From CAZDXJ01 sp964509475 (GTDB taxonomy: Bacteria; Pseudomonadota; Gammaproteobacteria; Methylococcales; Methylomonadaceae): DNA of 53,667 nucleotides. A program made the translations under genes and the position numbers. Below the pieces are notes generated by a model. That model made no database searches, was not told the origin of the DNA, and saw only the letters and a list, made by a program, of their open reading frames with translations. Each line of letters opens with the position of its first letter. Position 1 is the first letter of the stretch. Shown in pieces: positions 16,187 through 24,343 of the stretch. The DNA is taken from contig CAZDXJ010000009.1 in NCBI GenBank assembly GCA_964509475.1, positions 1 to 53,667 of the forward strand. Reading direction: 5' to 3'.

Positions 16187-17518
16187 ATGAGCGAAAATCC
16201 CGAAACCATAAAAAATGCGGTCTGTACATTTTGCGGCTGTGTTTGTGATGATATTGAATTGACCGTTGCCAAAGACGGTAAACGTGTGACCAAGGCGGGC
16301 AATGCCTGCCAACTGGGGCGGGCCTGGTTTTTGGAACACAAGGTCGATGACTATCCGGTCGCTATGATTGATGGCCAGGAAGTTTCTGTCGAAGAAGCGG
16401 TCGAAGAAGCCGCGCAAATTCTGGTCAATGCCAAATTTCCGGCAATTTATGGTTTAAGTGATACCACCTGTGAGGCGCAGAGGCAGGCCGTGGCGATAGC
16501 CGACTACATGAATGGCAATATCGATACCACCTCTTCGGTGTGCCATGGTCCCAGCGGCATGGCGTTTCAGGGGGTTGGCGAAAGTACCGCCAGCCTTGGC
16601 GAAATAAAAAACCGGGCCGATTTTGTCTTGTACTGGGGGGCCAATCCGGCAGAAGCCCATCCACGTCATTTTATGCGTTATTCGGTGAATCCAAAAGGTA
16701 TGCATGTGCCCAATGGACGGGATGACCGGACCATTGTTGTCGTGGATGTGCGGGCGACGCAAACATCGGCTTTGGCGGATATTTTCCTGCAACTCAAACC
16801 GGGCAGTGACTTTGAAGTGCTTTGGGCTCTGCGTGCCCTGGTCAGAGGCAAAGTGGTTGATGATACGCTTGAGGCGCGTTGCGGTGTTGCGATGGAGACA
16901 CTGCGTGATTTGGCCGAGCGCATGAAAAACTGTCAGTTCGGGGTGCTGTTTTTTGGCATGGGTCTGACCATGACCCGGGGACGGCATTTCAATACCGGCG
17001 CCTTGCTGGCTTTGGCGACCGATTTGAATCAGTATACCCATTTCGTTGCCAATCCGGTGCGAGGGCATGGCAATGTGACCGGGGCTGATAATGTGGTTTC
17101 CTGGCAAACCGGTTATCCTTTTGCGGTCAATTTTAATCGGGGTTATCCACGTTTCAATCCGGGTGAATTTACCGCGACCGATATTTTGGCGCGAGGTGAT
17201 GCCGATGCCTTGATGGTGATTGCCAGTGATCCGGCGGCCAATTTTTCACGTAAATCAATTGAGCATATCAAAAAAATTCCGGTTATCAGTCTGGATCCAA
17301 AACCGACCTTCACCAGTCAGTTGGCGAAAGTTGCATTCACCACGGCAACTTATGGTATCAATGTCAGTGGTACGGTTTACCGGATGGATAATGTGGCCTT
17401 GACCTTGAGGCCGGCTTTTGCATCGCCCTTTCCAGGCGATGAAGAAATTCTGCGGGCGATTAAAGAAAGAATTTGTCAACTAAAGGGTATTAAACCGAAG
17501 AAAAGCGTTGCGGCGTAA
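16187..17518 (+). CDS. fhcB: Formyltransferase/hydrolase complex subunit B (FwdB/FmdB homologue)
   Basis: This 443-residue protein is homologous to the molybdopterin-binding catalytic subunit FwdB of archaeal formylmethanofuran dehydrogenase. Cysteines C13, C16, C20 and C41 (CTFCGCVC...NACQLG) form a CX2CX3CX20C cluster motif as for a [4Fe-4S] cluster. C119 in SVCHGPSG sits where archaeal FwdB carries its metal-ligating cysteine. Later motifs include FFGMGLTMTRGRH and NPVRGHGNVTGADN. The Methylobacterium FhcB is described as having lost dehydrogenase cofactor sites; this one retains the cysteines, so redox competence is possible. The ATG at 16187 follows GAGGAC. It heads the operon fhcBADC. 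Confidence 0.93.
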   Translation: MSENPETIKNAVCTFCGCVCDDIELTVAKDGKRVTKAGNACQLGRAWFLEHKVDDYPVAMIDGQEVSVEEAVEEAAQILVNAKFPAIYGLSDTTCEAQRQAVAIADYMNGNIDTTSSVCHGPSGMAFQGVGESTASLGEIKNRADFVLYWGANPAEAHPRHFMRYSVNPKGMHVPNGRDDRTIVVVDVRATQTSALADIFLQLKPGSDFEVLWALRALVRGKVVDDTLEARCGVAMETLRDLAERMKNCQFGVLFFGMGLTMTRGRHFNTGALLALATDLNQYTHFVANPVRGHGNVTGADNVVSWQTGYPFAVNFNRGYPRFNPGEFTATDILARGDADALMVIASDPAANFSRKSIEHIKKIPVISLDPKPTFTSQLAKVAFTTATYGINVSGTVYRMDNVALTLRPAFASPFPGDEEILRAIKERICQLKGIKPKKSVAA

Positions 17519-17556
17519 TCTGTAACGGCATTTTGTGTCATCAATCAGGAGGTATC

Positions 17557-19200
17557 ATGTCTTGTGCGCTACATATTAAGAATGGAAAAGTATATGACCC
17601 GATCAATCGAATCGATGGTGAAATAAAGGACATTTATATCCAGGATGGAAAAATTGTTGCCTCCCTGCCGCCCGATGCAAAATGTATTGACGCGCAGGGC
17701 ATGGTTGTGATGCCGGGAGGCGTTGATATGCATTGCCATATCGCCGGGCACAAGGTGAACATGGCGCGCAAGTTTTTACCGGAAAATCACCGCCGTGATG
17801 TTTCGCCCCGGGTGGGTGAATTGCGTTCCGGTACCGGGGGCACCGTGCCCTCGACTTTTACGACCGGTTACCGCTACGCGACCCTGGGTTATACAACGGC
17901 TATGGAGGCTGCGATACCGCCGTTGGGGGCGCGGCATACCCTGGAAGAGTTACATGACACGCCGGTACTCGACAAGGGTTTTTATGTCTTGCTGGCAAAC
18001 AATGTTTGTTTGAACCAGTTACTGGAAAAAGGCAAAATGCAGGAGTTCCGCGAAGCGGTGGCTTGGTGGCTGAATGCTTCCAGGGCTTATGCAATCAAGC
18101 TGGTCAATCCGGGTGGCGATGAACCCTGGAAAGGGCATAAAAATTCCAATGTGCATAATCTGGATGAGACGATCAGCGGTTTCGATCTGACCCCGCGCAA
18201 AATCATCAAAGCCTTGATCGATGTCAGCAACGACCTGGGTCTGCCGCATCCGGCGCATATCCATTGCAATAATCTGGGCCACAGCGGTAATTATGCAACC
18301 ACCCTGGAAACGATGAAAACCGCCGAAGGACGCCGGCTGCATATCACCCATATTCAGTTTCACAGCTATGGTGGTGAAGTAGGCAAGAACCCCACATCCA
18401 GGGCAAGGGAAATTTCCGATTTTGTCAACAATAACCCGAACATCAGTGCCGATGTCGGGCAGGTGATGTTTGGTGAAGCGACGATTATGACCGGTGATGC
18501 TCCATTGACCTGGGTATTACGTAACATGACCGATAAAAAATGGATCAATGCCGACACCGAATGTGAGAGCGGCTGCGGCATCATTCCATTTTCCTATCAG
18601 GAACATGTTTATACCCATGCCTTGCAGTGGGCGATTGGGTTGGAACTGTTTTTATTGTCGGAAGACCCCTGGCGCATGGTGTTGTCCACCGACCATCCCA
18701 ATGGTGGATCGTTTGCCAATTATCCAAAATTGATTCGCTTGCTGATGGACAAAGACTTTCGTAATGCGCAGGCGGCCAAGGCCAATCCCAAAGCGATTGC
18801 CAATACCCAATTGCTGGATATCGATCGTGAATTCAGTTTGCAGGAAATCGCTATTGTTACCCGTGCCGGTCCGGCGCGCTTGTTGGGTTTGCAGAACAAG
18901 GGCCATTTAGGCGTCGGCGCTGATGCGGATATTACCTTGTACGATGAAATGGAAGATAAAGAGGCCATGTTCAATGTGGCGCGTTATGTGATCAAAAGTG
19001 GTGAACTGTTTATCAATAATCATGAGTTCTGTGCGGACTATCTGGGGCGAACCCTGCATGTTGCGCCAGAGTATGACAAGGCCATTGAAGAGACCATCAA
19101 ACCCTTTTTTGAAGACTATTATTCAATCCAGTTCGAGAATTACCCCGTTGATGAGCGTTACACGCAAGGCGGTGAATTTATTTCCACAGCGGCCCGGTAA
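17557..19200 (+). CDS. fhcA: Formyltransferase/hydrolase complex subunit A (formylmethanofuran hydrolase)
   Basis: This 547-residue amidohydrolase-fold protein is homologous to FwdA. It hydrolyses formyl-methanofuran to formate and free cofactor. Metal-binding features are visible: HxH at H59/H61 (VDMHCH), candidate bridging lysine K181 (AIKLVNPGG), H234/H236 (HPAHIHCNN), H262/H265 and D379 in STDHPNGG. The start ATG has a near-perfect AGGAGGT site 6 bases upstream and lies 38 bp after fhcB. All visible active-site residues look intact, so formate production is expected. Confidence 0.95.
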   Translation: MSCALHIKNGKVYDPINRIDGEIKDIYIQDGKIVASLPPDAKCIDAQGMVVMPGGVDMHCHIAGHKVNMARKFLPENHRRDVSPRVGELRSGTGGTVPSTFTTGYRYATLGYTTAMEAAIPPLGARHTLEELHDTPVLDKGFYVLLANNVCLNQLLEKGKMQEFREAVAWWLNASRAYAIKLVNPGGDEPWKGHKNSNVHNLDETISGFDLTPRKIIKALIDVSNDLGLPHPAHIHCNNLGHSGNYATTLETMKTAEGRRLHITHIQFHSYGGEVGKNPTSRAREISDFVNNNPNISADVGQVMFGEATIMTGDAPLTWVLRNMTDKKWINADTECESGCGIIPFSYQEHVYTHALQWAIGLELFLLSEDPWRMVLSTDHPNGGSFANYPKLIRLLMDKDFRNAQAAKANPKAIANTQLLDIDREFSLQEIAIVTRAGPARLLGLQNKGHLGVGADADITLYDEMEDKEAMFNVARYVIKSGELFINNHEFCADYLGRTLHVAPEYDKAIEETIKPFFEDYYSIQFENYPVDERYTQGGEFISTAAR

Positions 19201-19248
19201 GCCGGACGGTTATAAAAACAACAACAAACAATCAAGTAATAGAAAGCA

Positions 19249-20136
19249 ATGTTTATTGAATCGACGGAAATCATTGATACATTTGCCGAGGCATTCAGCC
19301 TTTGGGGCACACGGGTTGTTATTACCGCGGAAACAGACAAATGGGCGTTGGCAGCGGCGCGAGCCATAACCGGATTTGCCACCTCGGTCATCGGTTGCCG
19401 CTGCGAGGCCGGCATAGAACAAACCCTGACGGCCGAAGAAACGCCGGATGGCCGACCTGGTGTGAGTGTTTTATTGTTTGCCGGTAGTGCCAAAGGGGTT
19501 GGCAATCGTTTGGTGGAACGCATTGGTCAATGCGTTATGACGTGCCCGACAACGGCTTGTTTTAACGGTCTGGATGCAGAGGAAAAAGTCATCGTCGGTG
19601 GCAAGTTGCGCTATTTTGGTGACGGTTATCAGGCCAGCAAGGTATTGGGTAATCAGCGCTTATGGCGCATTCCGGTCATGGAAGGGGAGTTTTTGGTCGA
19701 GGAATCCTTCGCGGTACAACCAGCGGTTGGCGGTGGTAATATCCTGGTGCTTGGGCAGGATTTGCGAAGTACCTTACGGGCAGTGGAAGCGGCAGCGGAA
19801 GCAATGCGTGTGCCCGGCGTCATTTTGCCATTTCCCGATGGTGTGGTGCGTAGTGGCAGCAAGCCAGGTTCGCGTTATAAAAGTTTACCCGCTTCAACCA
19901 ATGATGCTTATTGTCCTTCGCTCAGGGGCTGCGTGCCAAAAACGGATTTGCCCGATGATGTGAGTTGTGTGCTGGAACTGGTTGTTGATGGTCTGGATGA
20001 ACCAGCGGTTGCCGAATCCATGCGCCGGGGCATTCATGCCGCAGCCGGAGAAGGCATTGTGCAGATTAGCGCGGGTAATTATGGCGGTAATTTGGGACAG
20101 TACCATTTGGGCTTACACGATATATTGCAGGGGTGA
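19249..20136 (+). CDS. fhcD: Formylmethanofuran:H4MPT formyltransferase
   Basis: FhcD (Ftr family) moves the formyl group between 5-formyl-H4MPT and methanofuran, feeding FhcA. The 295-residue length is typical of Ftr (about 297). Conserved stretches include CPTTACFNGL, VEESFAVQPAVGGGN and an ISAGNYGGNLGQYH C-terminus, which is highly conserved in the family. It follows fhcA by 48 bp, and its stop overlaps the fhcC start (ATGA-type overlap), indicating coupling. Despite its name it is a transferase and carries no redox cofactor. Confidence 0.96.
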   Translation: MFIESTEIIDTFAEAFSLWGTRVVITAETDKWALAAARAITGFATSVIGCRCEAGIEQTLTAEETPDGRPGVSVLLFAGSAKGVGNRLVERIGQCVMTCPTTACFNGLDAEEKVIVGGKLRYFGDGYQASKVLGNQRLWRIPVMEGEFLVEESFAVQPAVGGGNILVLGQDLRSTLRAVEAAAEAMRVPGVILPFPDGVVRSGSKPGSRYKSLPASTNDAYCPSLRGCVPKTDLPDDVSCVLELVVDGLDEPAVAESMRRGIHAAAGEGIVQISAGNYGGNLGQYHLGLHDILQG

Positions 20137-20948
20137 TGATGAAATTAAGTTTACATACGCAACCGGATGTTCCTCTGGAAACCGAAGTCATTTCACCGGA
20201 CCGGCTGGCGGGTAAAACGGCCCAAGAGGTCGCCGCGTTGCCGGTTTTTCATGGCAATCGAGCCTTACAGCTTGGTGATTTTTTTGATATTTCGGAGGAC
20301 AGCAAAGACGATACGGTTGAACTGACGGGTGATCTATCCAAGGTTAAATTAATTGGCAGTGATATGAGCTATGGCCGTTTGAAAATATCCGGTGATGTCG
20401 GTGATCATCTTGGTGCCGGTATGAGCGGTGGTGAAATTACTGTCAATGGCAATACCGGTGACTGGGTGGGTCGGGAAATGAGCGGCGGCCGCATCACGAT
20501 TAAAGGCAATGCCGGGCATATGGTTGGCAGTGCGGTACGGGGCGCGCCGGCCGGTATGCAGGGCGGCGAAATTCTGGTTTTTGGCAATGTGAAAAACGAG
20601 GCCGGAAACGGTATGCGCCGGGGCTTGATTGTCATTGGCGGCAATAGTGGCGATTTTGCCGGCGTCAATATGAAAGCCGGAACCATCCTTGTGTTGGGTC
20701 AGCTTGGAAAATGTCCCGGTGCGAGCATGGTGCGCGGCAGTATTGTCTGTATGCAGGCGGCCGAATTATTACCGACATTCACTTATAATACGACTTACCA
20801 GCCCTCGATGTTAAGAAATTTGTTGATTTATATACGCAAATTGGGGTTTTCCCTGCAAGATGACTATATCTCGGGGAATTATCAGCGCTGGAGCGGGGAT
20901 TCGATAGAACTGAACAAGGGCGAGATTTTTCTTTATGCGGGCGATTGA
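20136..20948 (+). CDS. fhcC: Formyltransferase/hydrolase complex subunit C (FwdC homologue)
   Basis: This 270-residue protein is built mostly of a right-handed beta-helix with repeated G..G..M.GG units (GAGMSGGEITVNGN, GREMSGGRITIKGN, NGMRRGLIVIGGN). The fold is shared with FwdC and the C-terminal domain of glutamate synthase. It is a structural subunit holding the FhcA/B/D modules together. The first of two consecutive ATG codons overlaps the fhcD stop and has AGGGG just upstream. It is the last gene of the operon. Confidence 0.94.
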   Translation: MMKLSLHTQPDVPLETEVISPDRLAGKTAQEVAALPVFHGNRALQLGDFFDISEDSKDDTVELTGDLSKVKLIGSDMSYGRLKISGDVGDHLGAGMSGGEITVNGNTGDWVGREMSGGRITIKGNAGHMVGSAVRGAPAGMQGGEILVFGNVKNEAGNGMRRGLIVIGGNSGDFAGVNMKAGTILVLGQLGKCPGASMVRGSIVCMQAAELLPTFTYNTTYQPSMLRNLLIYIRKLGFSLQDDYISGNYQRWSGDSIELNKGEIFLYAGD

Positions 20949-21031
20949 CGGGATTTTTGACCGCTGATAAAGTGAACAGGACACAGAAATACCGCATATT
21001 GTGGCCGGCAAGTTGGCCCCCTTGGGTTCAT

Positions 21032-21170
21032 TGCCATTAAGTTAAGCCCTTTTGTTGAATGGATTTATGGATGTAGGTGCGGATTTATCCAGCCATTCGC
21101 AGAAAAGCTGGATTTATCCGCACAGTACGACAAGCCGCATCGGCACCCAAATCATATTTTCTTAATGGCA
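21032..21170. repeat. MITE-like dispersed repeat, copy 2
   Basis: This 139-bp element has a left end TGCCATTAAGTTAAG and a right end CTTAATGGCA (four bases of the longer right end, GACT, are missing here), which are inverted complements. Inside are hairpin-forming blocks built on 'ggatttatcc'. No ORF is present. It fills most of the 283-bp gap after fhcC. Confidence 0.7.
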
Positions 21171-21187
21171 GTGCCCCTGGGTCAGGG

Positions 21188-21208
21188 TTCCGGCAATCCC
21201 TGCCGGAA
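21188..21208. repeat. Palindromic intergenic element
   Basis: An 8-bp perfect inverted repeat, TTCCGGCA-atccc-TGCCGGAA, lies between fhcC and the converging small exported protein gene. There is no U tract on either strand. It resembles common REP-type intergenic hairpins and could also stabilise or end the fhc transcript. Confidence 0.5.
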
Positions 21209-21232
21209 TGAAATTTACCTGCCGGTAGTGCC

Positions 21233-21535
21233 TCAATCGCTGTCGATCAACAAACGGTAATCACCCAGTGGCCGCTGAAAGGTAAAACGAAAAGGCGTCA
21301 CAACAAAGGCATGGTAAGTCTTTCCCAGAGCGTCATGAGGTTCGGGGATGGTGGCCAATGCCGAGATGGGGGCGCAGGCTAAAAACAAACCGGTACTGAA
21401 AGCGCTGCCCAGTAAACCGATGGGTCTTAAAACAAGCTCGGGAAGCATTCCAGTTTGTCCGGTTTCCTGGGCAAATCCCGGTGTGGCCGAAAAAGCGAAC
21501 AGTAGTATTGTAATTTTTAATAATTTTCTTGACAT
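21233..21535 (-). CDS. Small exported protein of unknown function
   Basis: This 100-residue protein has a clear signal peptide: a basic start MSRKLLK, a hydrophobic core, and probable cleavage after FA in TPGFA-QE at about residue 22. The mature part has a second hydrophobic stretch (about residues 38-62) with a single cysteine, then a soluble tail with TPFRFTFQRPLG. No catalytic motif or known family was recognised. It converges with fhcC. The start is preceded by GGTAAAAGAC. Confidence 0.6.
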   Translation of the reverse strand: MSRKLLKITILLFAFSATPGFAQETGQTGMLPELVLRPIGLLGSAFSTGLFLACAPISALATIPEPHDALGKTYHAFVVTPFRFTFQRPLGDYRLLIDSD

Positions 21536-21554
21536 GTCTTTTACCTGATTGGCT

Positions 21555-21653
21555 AGTGCAGCACCAATTTTCTTTTGATTGATGTATTAACTCATAATAT
21601 ATTAAATGCAAATTCAAGCTATTTAAATAGTCACTAGAAATTGGTGCTGTACT
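21555..21653. repeat. Long inverted repeat in the spacer before pfkB-like gene
   Basis: A 16-bp arm (21555-21570, containing CAGCACCAATTT) is repeated inverted at 21638-21653 with one mismatch, separated by 67 bp of very AT-rich DNA. It lies between divergent genes, so it may be a regulatory site pair, a small MITE, or a foldback. The GCACCA half-sites recall NtrC sites, but the spacing is wrong for a single dyad. Confidence 0.5.
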
Positions 21654-21714
21654 GGAGTGATGATTATAAAAATCTTAAACCAAAATGGATATTTTTTTAT
21701 ATAAAGTTGCTTGA

Positions 21715-22689
21715 ATGCAGGAACAAACGGATCGCTATCAGCGTCGACGCAAATTCATCACCGTAACGCTCAATACCGCAATTGATTGTTTCATCAGGCT
21801 GGATCAGCTGGTAGTCGGGCAAACCTTGTTGGCTGAAAAAGGTCAGTATTTTGCGGCCGGAAAAGGGGTTAATGTCGCTAAAACCCTGGCCGCTCTGGGT
21901 TATGAAACGCATGTTCTGGGCTTTGTCGGGCAACAATCGCTGGGGTTGTTCAATGGGCTGAATAGTGGGTTATTGAAAACCGATTATTGTATCGTCAAAG
22001 GCCATACCCGCATCAATATAACCTTGTCCGATGGCCAAGGCCATACTGAGACGCATATCCGAACCCCTGGTTTTTCGGTAACGGCTGAAGACTGCCAGCT
22101 ATTGATGAATCAGTTAGTAAAAGATATTTCTCCTCAAGATGTCGTTATATTATCAGGGAGTTTGCCAGAAGGAGTCGGCACAGATTTTTATGCCGGACTG
22201 ATTGAATTATGCCACAAATATTCGGCTATTGTTTTTTTGGATACCAATGGTTCGGGTTTGGCGCAGGCAATAAAAGCGAAACCGTTTTTGATCAAACCGA
22301 ATCAGCAGGAATTTGAGGCTTTGATTGGGCAAAAATTTACGGATGAGCGATCTATTGTCGAGGCAGCGCGGGAACTGATTGCTTCGGGTATTGAACAGGT
22401 TGTGGTATCCCGGGCTGAAAAGGGCGCCATTATCGTGGACAGGCGGCATGCATTTATCGGGGCATTGGAGCAGCAGGATTTCACCTGCCCGATCAGTTCG
22501 GTCGGTTGCGGTGATGCCATGGTTGCGGGTCTGGTGATTGCCAAACAACAAAACTATAATTTAGCCGAATCGATTCGGCTGGGAATGGCTTGTGGTTCGG
22601 CGAATCTGTATACGCCGGAAGCGGGCCGAATCAGTCATCGGAAAATGATACAACTCAACAAAAAAATCGGGATATCGACTATCAAATGA
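21715..22689 (+). CDS. PfkB family hexose kinase (1-phosphofructokinase-like)
   Basis: This 324-residue ribokinase-like protein has the N-terminal VTLNTAIDCFIRL and AAGKGVNVAKTLAALG signatures of the FruK/LacC group, SGSLPEG in the middle, and the C-terminal catalytic VGCGDAMVAG (GxGD) with its aspartate base. The first 14 residues are a basic extension. The group phosphorylates fructose-1-phosphate or tagatose-6-phosphate, but the exact sugar cannot be read from sequence; no PTS genes are nearby. Its stop overlaps the next start (ATGA), so it is cotranscribed with the transporter. Confidence 0.85.
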   Translation: MQEQTDRYQRRRKFITVTLNTAIDCFIRLDQLVVGQTLLAEKGQYFAAGKGVNVAKTLAALGYETHVLGFVGQQSLGLFNGLNSGLLKTDYCIVKGHTRINITLSDGQGHTETHIRTPGFSVTAEDCQLLMNQLVKDISPQDVVILSGSLPEGVGTDFYAGLIELCHKYSAIVFLDTNGSGLAQAIKAKPFLIKPNQQEFEALIGQKFTDERSIVEAARELIASGIEQVVVSRAEKGAIIVDRRHAFIGALEQQDFTCPISSVGCGDAMVAGLVIAKQQNYNLAESIRLGMACGSANLYTPEAGRISHRKMIQLNKKIGISTIK

Positions 22690-24095
22690 ACAAGGAAAAC
22701 CGGTTGGAGGAATTGCCACCTTTGCGGCACAATACTTCTTTTTTACGTTTTCTTATTACCCAGGCGCTGGGTGCATTCAACGACAATGTGTTCAAGCAAT
22801 TGGTATTGTTGCTTGGCGTTGGTTTTATCGCATCCGGTGTGGAATATCAGGCGCTGGTACAGTTTTTGTTCGCTTTGCCTTTTCTGCTTTTTTCGGGACT
22901 GGCCGGGGATATCGCCGACAGGTTCAGTAAAGGCGGGTTGATGGTCATTTGCAAAATCGCCGAGGTCATTATCGCGTTGCTTGGTGTTGGCGCATTTTTA
23001 CTGGGTACAGGTATGACGGCCGGAACAAGCGGTCAAATACCTTTATATCTCTGGCTGTTGGCCGGAGTGGTATTTTTGCTGGGAACACAAAGCGCATTTT
23101 TCGGCCCCCCAAAATACGGCGGATTGCCCGAACTGGTGCGTGCGGATGATTTGGCGCCGGCAACCGGGTTGACTCAGATGACGACCTTTTTGTCCATTAT
23201 TTTGGGCGTTACGGTTGCGGGTTTGCTCGCCGATTTATTGGTGGGGCGCATGTATTGGGCCGGTCTGATTACGGTCAGCATCGCCTTGCTGGGTACCTGG
23301 GCTGCTTTGGGTATCAAGCGCAATCCGGCAGCCGATGGCCAAAGACGTCTGTCCCTGCGTTCGTTTAGCCATGTTTTCGGCACGCTTTATACAATTTTTC
23401 GTAATGATCCGTTAATGGCCCGGGTTATTCTGATTTATTCGTGGTTCTGGTTTGTCGGCGGTATTACCTTGACGGCGGCGAATGCGTTTGGCCGTTTCCA
23501 ATTGGGAATGAACAATTTTACAACCAGTTTGATGGTTGCCGCCATATCACTGGGCATTGCCGCCGGTAGCGTGCTGGTTGGCCGGCTGTCTTCTGGCAAA
23601 GTGCGTATAAGTCTGATTGTTCCCGCCGTGATGGTGTTGGTTATCTGTCTGTTTGCATTGTCTTCGCTGCCGGTACACAGCCCGACAAGTGCCGAGATTG
23701 AATTATTCAATCAAATCAAAAATACCCAGCCGGTGAGTCCGGTTTTTCCACTCGCCGGACAAGCTGTGCGCATATCAGCATTTGTATTGTTTTTTCTGTT
23801 GGGCTTTGCGGCAGGTTTTTACTCCGTGCCCTTGTTGGCTTTTATTCAGGCCAGGCCAAGCCCAAGTGAAAAGGGGCGGGTATTTGCAGCGGTAAATTGG
23901 TTGAACTGGATTTTCATTATGCTGTCGGCTATAACTTATGGAATTGGTATAACCCTGTCAGCCAATCGAGCCAATTTATTGTTTGCTGTACTGGGTTTGG
24001 CAAGTTTGTTGGTTGGTATCGTTTTATTGCCTGGCATGTTCCGTATTCTGGAACGCGAAAGGCCAGATTTTGTATTCATCAGGTCGAAAAATTGA
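22686..24095 (+). CDS. MFS transporter (LplT-like)
   Basis: This 469-residue integral membrane protein has about 11-12 hydrophobic segments. The N-terminal FLITQALGAFNDNVFKQL is characteristic of the lysophospholipid transporter (LplT) branch of the major facilitator superfamily. The loop GDIADRFSKG after the second helix is the MFS motif A equivalent. LplT imports lysophospholipid for re-acylation by Aas in other bacteria. Here no acyltransferase domain or gene follows, so substrate remains open. It overlaps the kinase gene by 4 bp. Confidence 0.82.
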   Translation: MNKENRLEELPPLRHNTSFLRFLITQALGAFNDNVFKQLVLLLGVGFIASGVEYQALVQFLFALPFLLFSGLAGDIADRFSKGGLMVICKIAEVIIALLGVGAFLLGTGMTAGTSGQIPLYLWLLAGVVFLLGTQSAFFGPPKYGGLPELVRADDLAPATGLTQMTTFLSIILGVTVAGLLADLLVGRMYWAGLITVSIALLGTWAALGIKRNPAADGQRRLSLRSFSHVFGTLYTIFRNDPLMARVILIYSWFWFVGGITLTAANAFGRFQLGMNNFTTSLMVAAISLGIAAGSVLVGRLSSGKVRISLIVPAVMVLVICLFALSSLPVHSPTSAEIELFNQIKNTQPVSPVFPLAGQAVRISAFVLFFLLGFAAGFYSVPLLAFIQARPSPSEKGRVFAAVNWLNWIFIMLSAITYGIGITLSANRANLLFAVLGLASLLVGIVLLPGMFRILERERPDFVFIRSKN

Positions 24096-24280
24096 GATGT
24101 GCAGATAAAAGGTAGCAACTGCAAATAACACGTTGAATCCAGTTTATTCTTGTTAAAACGCGGCTGATTTCCATGCCAGGTAAAATAATGGTATTTGCAA
24201 ACAGTACAAGACTTTTTTTTATTAAACTGGTATAAGTATTCGGTAATGCGCTTTAAGGCTGATTGTTCCTTTACCTTCAA

Positions 24281-24310
24281 TTGGGGTTTGGATTATGATT
24301 CCGATACAAT
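24281..24310 (+). promoter_or_regulatory. Candidate promoter of the KYLA-repeat gene
   Basis: TTGGGG (24281-24286), an 18-bp spacer and TACAAT (24305-24310) lie 34 bp upstream of the ATG at 24344. The rest of the 248-bp gap after the MFS gene shows no gene. Confidence 0.4.
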
Positions 24311-24343
24311 AATAATTTCTTTTGCAAATTGGAGCACAACATT

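Noticed and set aside
21555..21653. NtrC enhancer with sigma-54 promoter
   Set aside because: Half-sites are 67 bp apart rather than forming one dyad, and no -24/-12 element was found.
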